From an uncultured Erysipelotrichaceae bacterium (GTDB lineage Bacteria > Bacillota_I > Bacilli_A > Erysipelotrichales > Erysipelotrichaceae), in assembly GCA_905201565.1 (NCBI GenBank), contig CAJKOS010000124.1:1-5580 (forward strand): a DNA stretch of 5,580 nt. The letters are read 5' to 3'. The position numbers were made by a program, and so were the translations under genes. The first letter of the stretch is position 1. Each line of letters begins with the position of its first letter. Below are positions 4,981 to 5,580 of this stretch, piece by piece. The notes below the pieces were generated by a model. The model made no database searches and was not told the origin of the DNA. It was given only the letters and a program-made list of their open reading frames with translations.

Positions 4981-5580
4981 ATGAATACAATTGAAGTTTT
5001 TGAAGATACGTTAACATGTCTGAAACAGGGTGGTTATCCATATGGTGGTAACACTGTTTCATTTGCTTACACACTCGAAGAGATGATGGAAGCCAGAGTG
5101 CTATTACCAGATGTGGTGCGCATATTGGTTAGTAAGCCACCTAAGAAAGGTGATAAACGGGCAGGTGTGATCACCTGTGAAAATGTGGACTCCTTTTCAG
5201 CCGCAAGGAAGCTGAAGTCACAAGTGCAGCCTTCTATGAAAGATGTGCTTGTCTTAAACTTTGCAAGTCCCGTCCATCCAGGTGGCGGAGTAAAGAAAGG
5301 GGCCCGGGCACAGGAAGAAGACCTCTGCCGGGTGAGTTCTTTGTATGTGTCTTTAACAAGTGAAAAAGCTGCTTCGTTTTATAAACATAACCGGATGGTA
5401 GATGATACAAAGGGTTCTACAAGCATGATTTTCAGTGACTATGTCGAAATCTTCAAAGATGCAAACTACAACTATCTCAAAGAACCTGTGCGGGTATCGG
5501 TATTAACATGTGCTGCCCCCATCTATCGCTCAGGCAATATGGCAAATCCATTCCTCTATGAACAGAAACACTACCAGCTA
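4981..5580 (+). CDS. Microbial poly(ADP-ribose) glycohydrolase-like macrodomain protein (TIGR02452 type), 3' partial
   Basis: The frame is open from ATG at 4981 to the right edge (200 codons). This family hydrolyses ribose-ribose bonds of poly(ADP-ribose), or removes related ADP-ribose marks, in the cytoplasm. The decisive motif is the bacterial-type PARG signature. HPGGGVKKGARAQEED places GGG at residues 101-103 and QEE at 111-113, a seven-residue spacing within the known GGG-X6-8-QEE pattern; E113 is the expected catalytic acid. The preceding VLVLNFASPVHP strand and the following LCRVSSLYVSL helix also fit, as does VSVLTCAAPIY near 173-183. The N-terminal part (residues 1-85) resembles the helical PARG_cat_N/DUF2263 accessory region. 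Members are usually about 260-300 residues, so roughly a quarter to a third is missing. AGGTGA or AGGAAA (4965-4970) could be the ribosome binding site. The physiological substrate in such bacteria is unsettled. No ADP-ribosyltransferase is visible in the window. Confidence 0.9.
   Translation, partial: MNTIEVFEDTLTCLKQGGYPYGGNTVSFAYTLEEMMEARVLLPDVVRILVSKPPKKGDKRAGVITCENVDSFSAARKLKSQVQPSMKDVLVLNFASPVHPGGGVKKGARAQEEDLCRVSSLYVSLTSEKAASFYKHNRMVDDTKGSTSMIFSDYVEIFKDANYNYLKEPVRVSVLTCAAPIYRSGNMANPFLYEQKHYQL

Overview
The window looks like the chromosome of a low-to-moderate GC Gram-positive gut bacterium. A member of Erysipelotrichia or a related Bacillota lineage is my best guess. This rests on strong AAGGAGG-type ribosome binding sites, TATAAT-like promoters, normal use of TGA as a stop, and the resemblance of the flavodoxin/iron-sulfur aldo-keto reductase pair and the C-terminal RecG-like fragment to families I associate with that group. 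Species cannot be determined from the sequence.

Layout. Bases 2-1798 (+) hold most of a P-loop ATPase with a C-terminal PD-(D/E)XK nuclease-like domain; its frame is open to the left edge, so the true start lies outside the window. A perfect 11-bp hairpin at 1826-1855 can end transcription from both sides. Bases 1881-2582 (-) encode an intact AIM24/TIGR00266 family protein with its own promoter. Bases 2661-2987 (+) are the C-terminal tail of a RecG-like/AlbA_2-type putative transcriptional regulator or helicase-related protein. Its N-terminal part is gone and two in-frame stops interrupt it. Bases 3061-3199 (-) are a decayed, internally deleted second copy of the AIM24 gene whose start codon has been lost. 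Then comes a probable two-gene operon. An intact small flavodoxin (3350-3811) is followed after 11 bases by a 4Fe-4S aldo/keto reductase gene (3823-4916) that is broken by a one-base frameshift near 4194 and an amber codon at 4806. A hairpin terminator at 4922-4941 closes this unit. The right edge (4981-5580) carries the first 200 codons of a microbial poly(ADP-ribose) glycohydrolase-like macrodomain protein (TIGR02452 type) with its GGG...QEE signature.

How it fits together. The flavodoxin and the reductase would have formed a small redox unit (FMN electron carrier plus NAD(P)H/iron-sulfur oxidoreductase), but as read the reductase is not made in full. The ATPase, AIM24 and PARG-like genes look like independent transcription units. 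I see no convincing new multi-gene system. The most notable feature is a 2.3-kb stretch (about 2.65-4.92 kb) in which three of four genes are broken, lying between intact genes. It includes an unsuspected AIM24 paralogue remnant.
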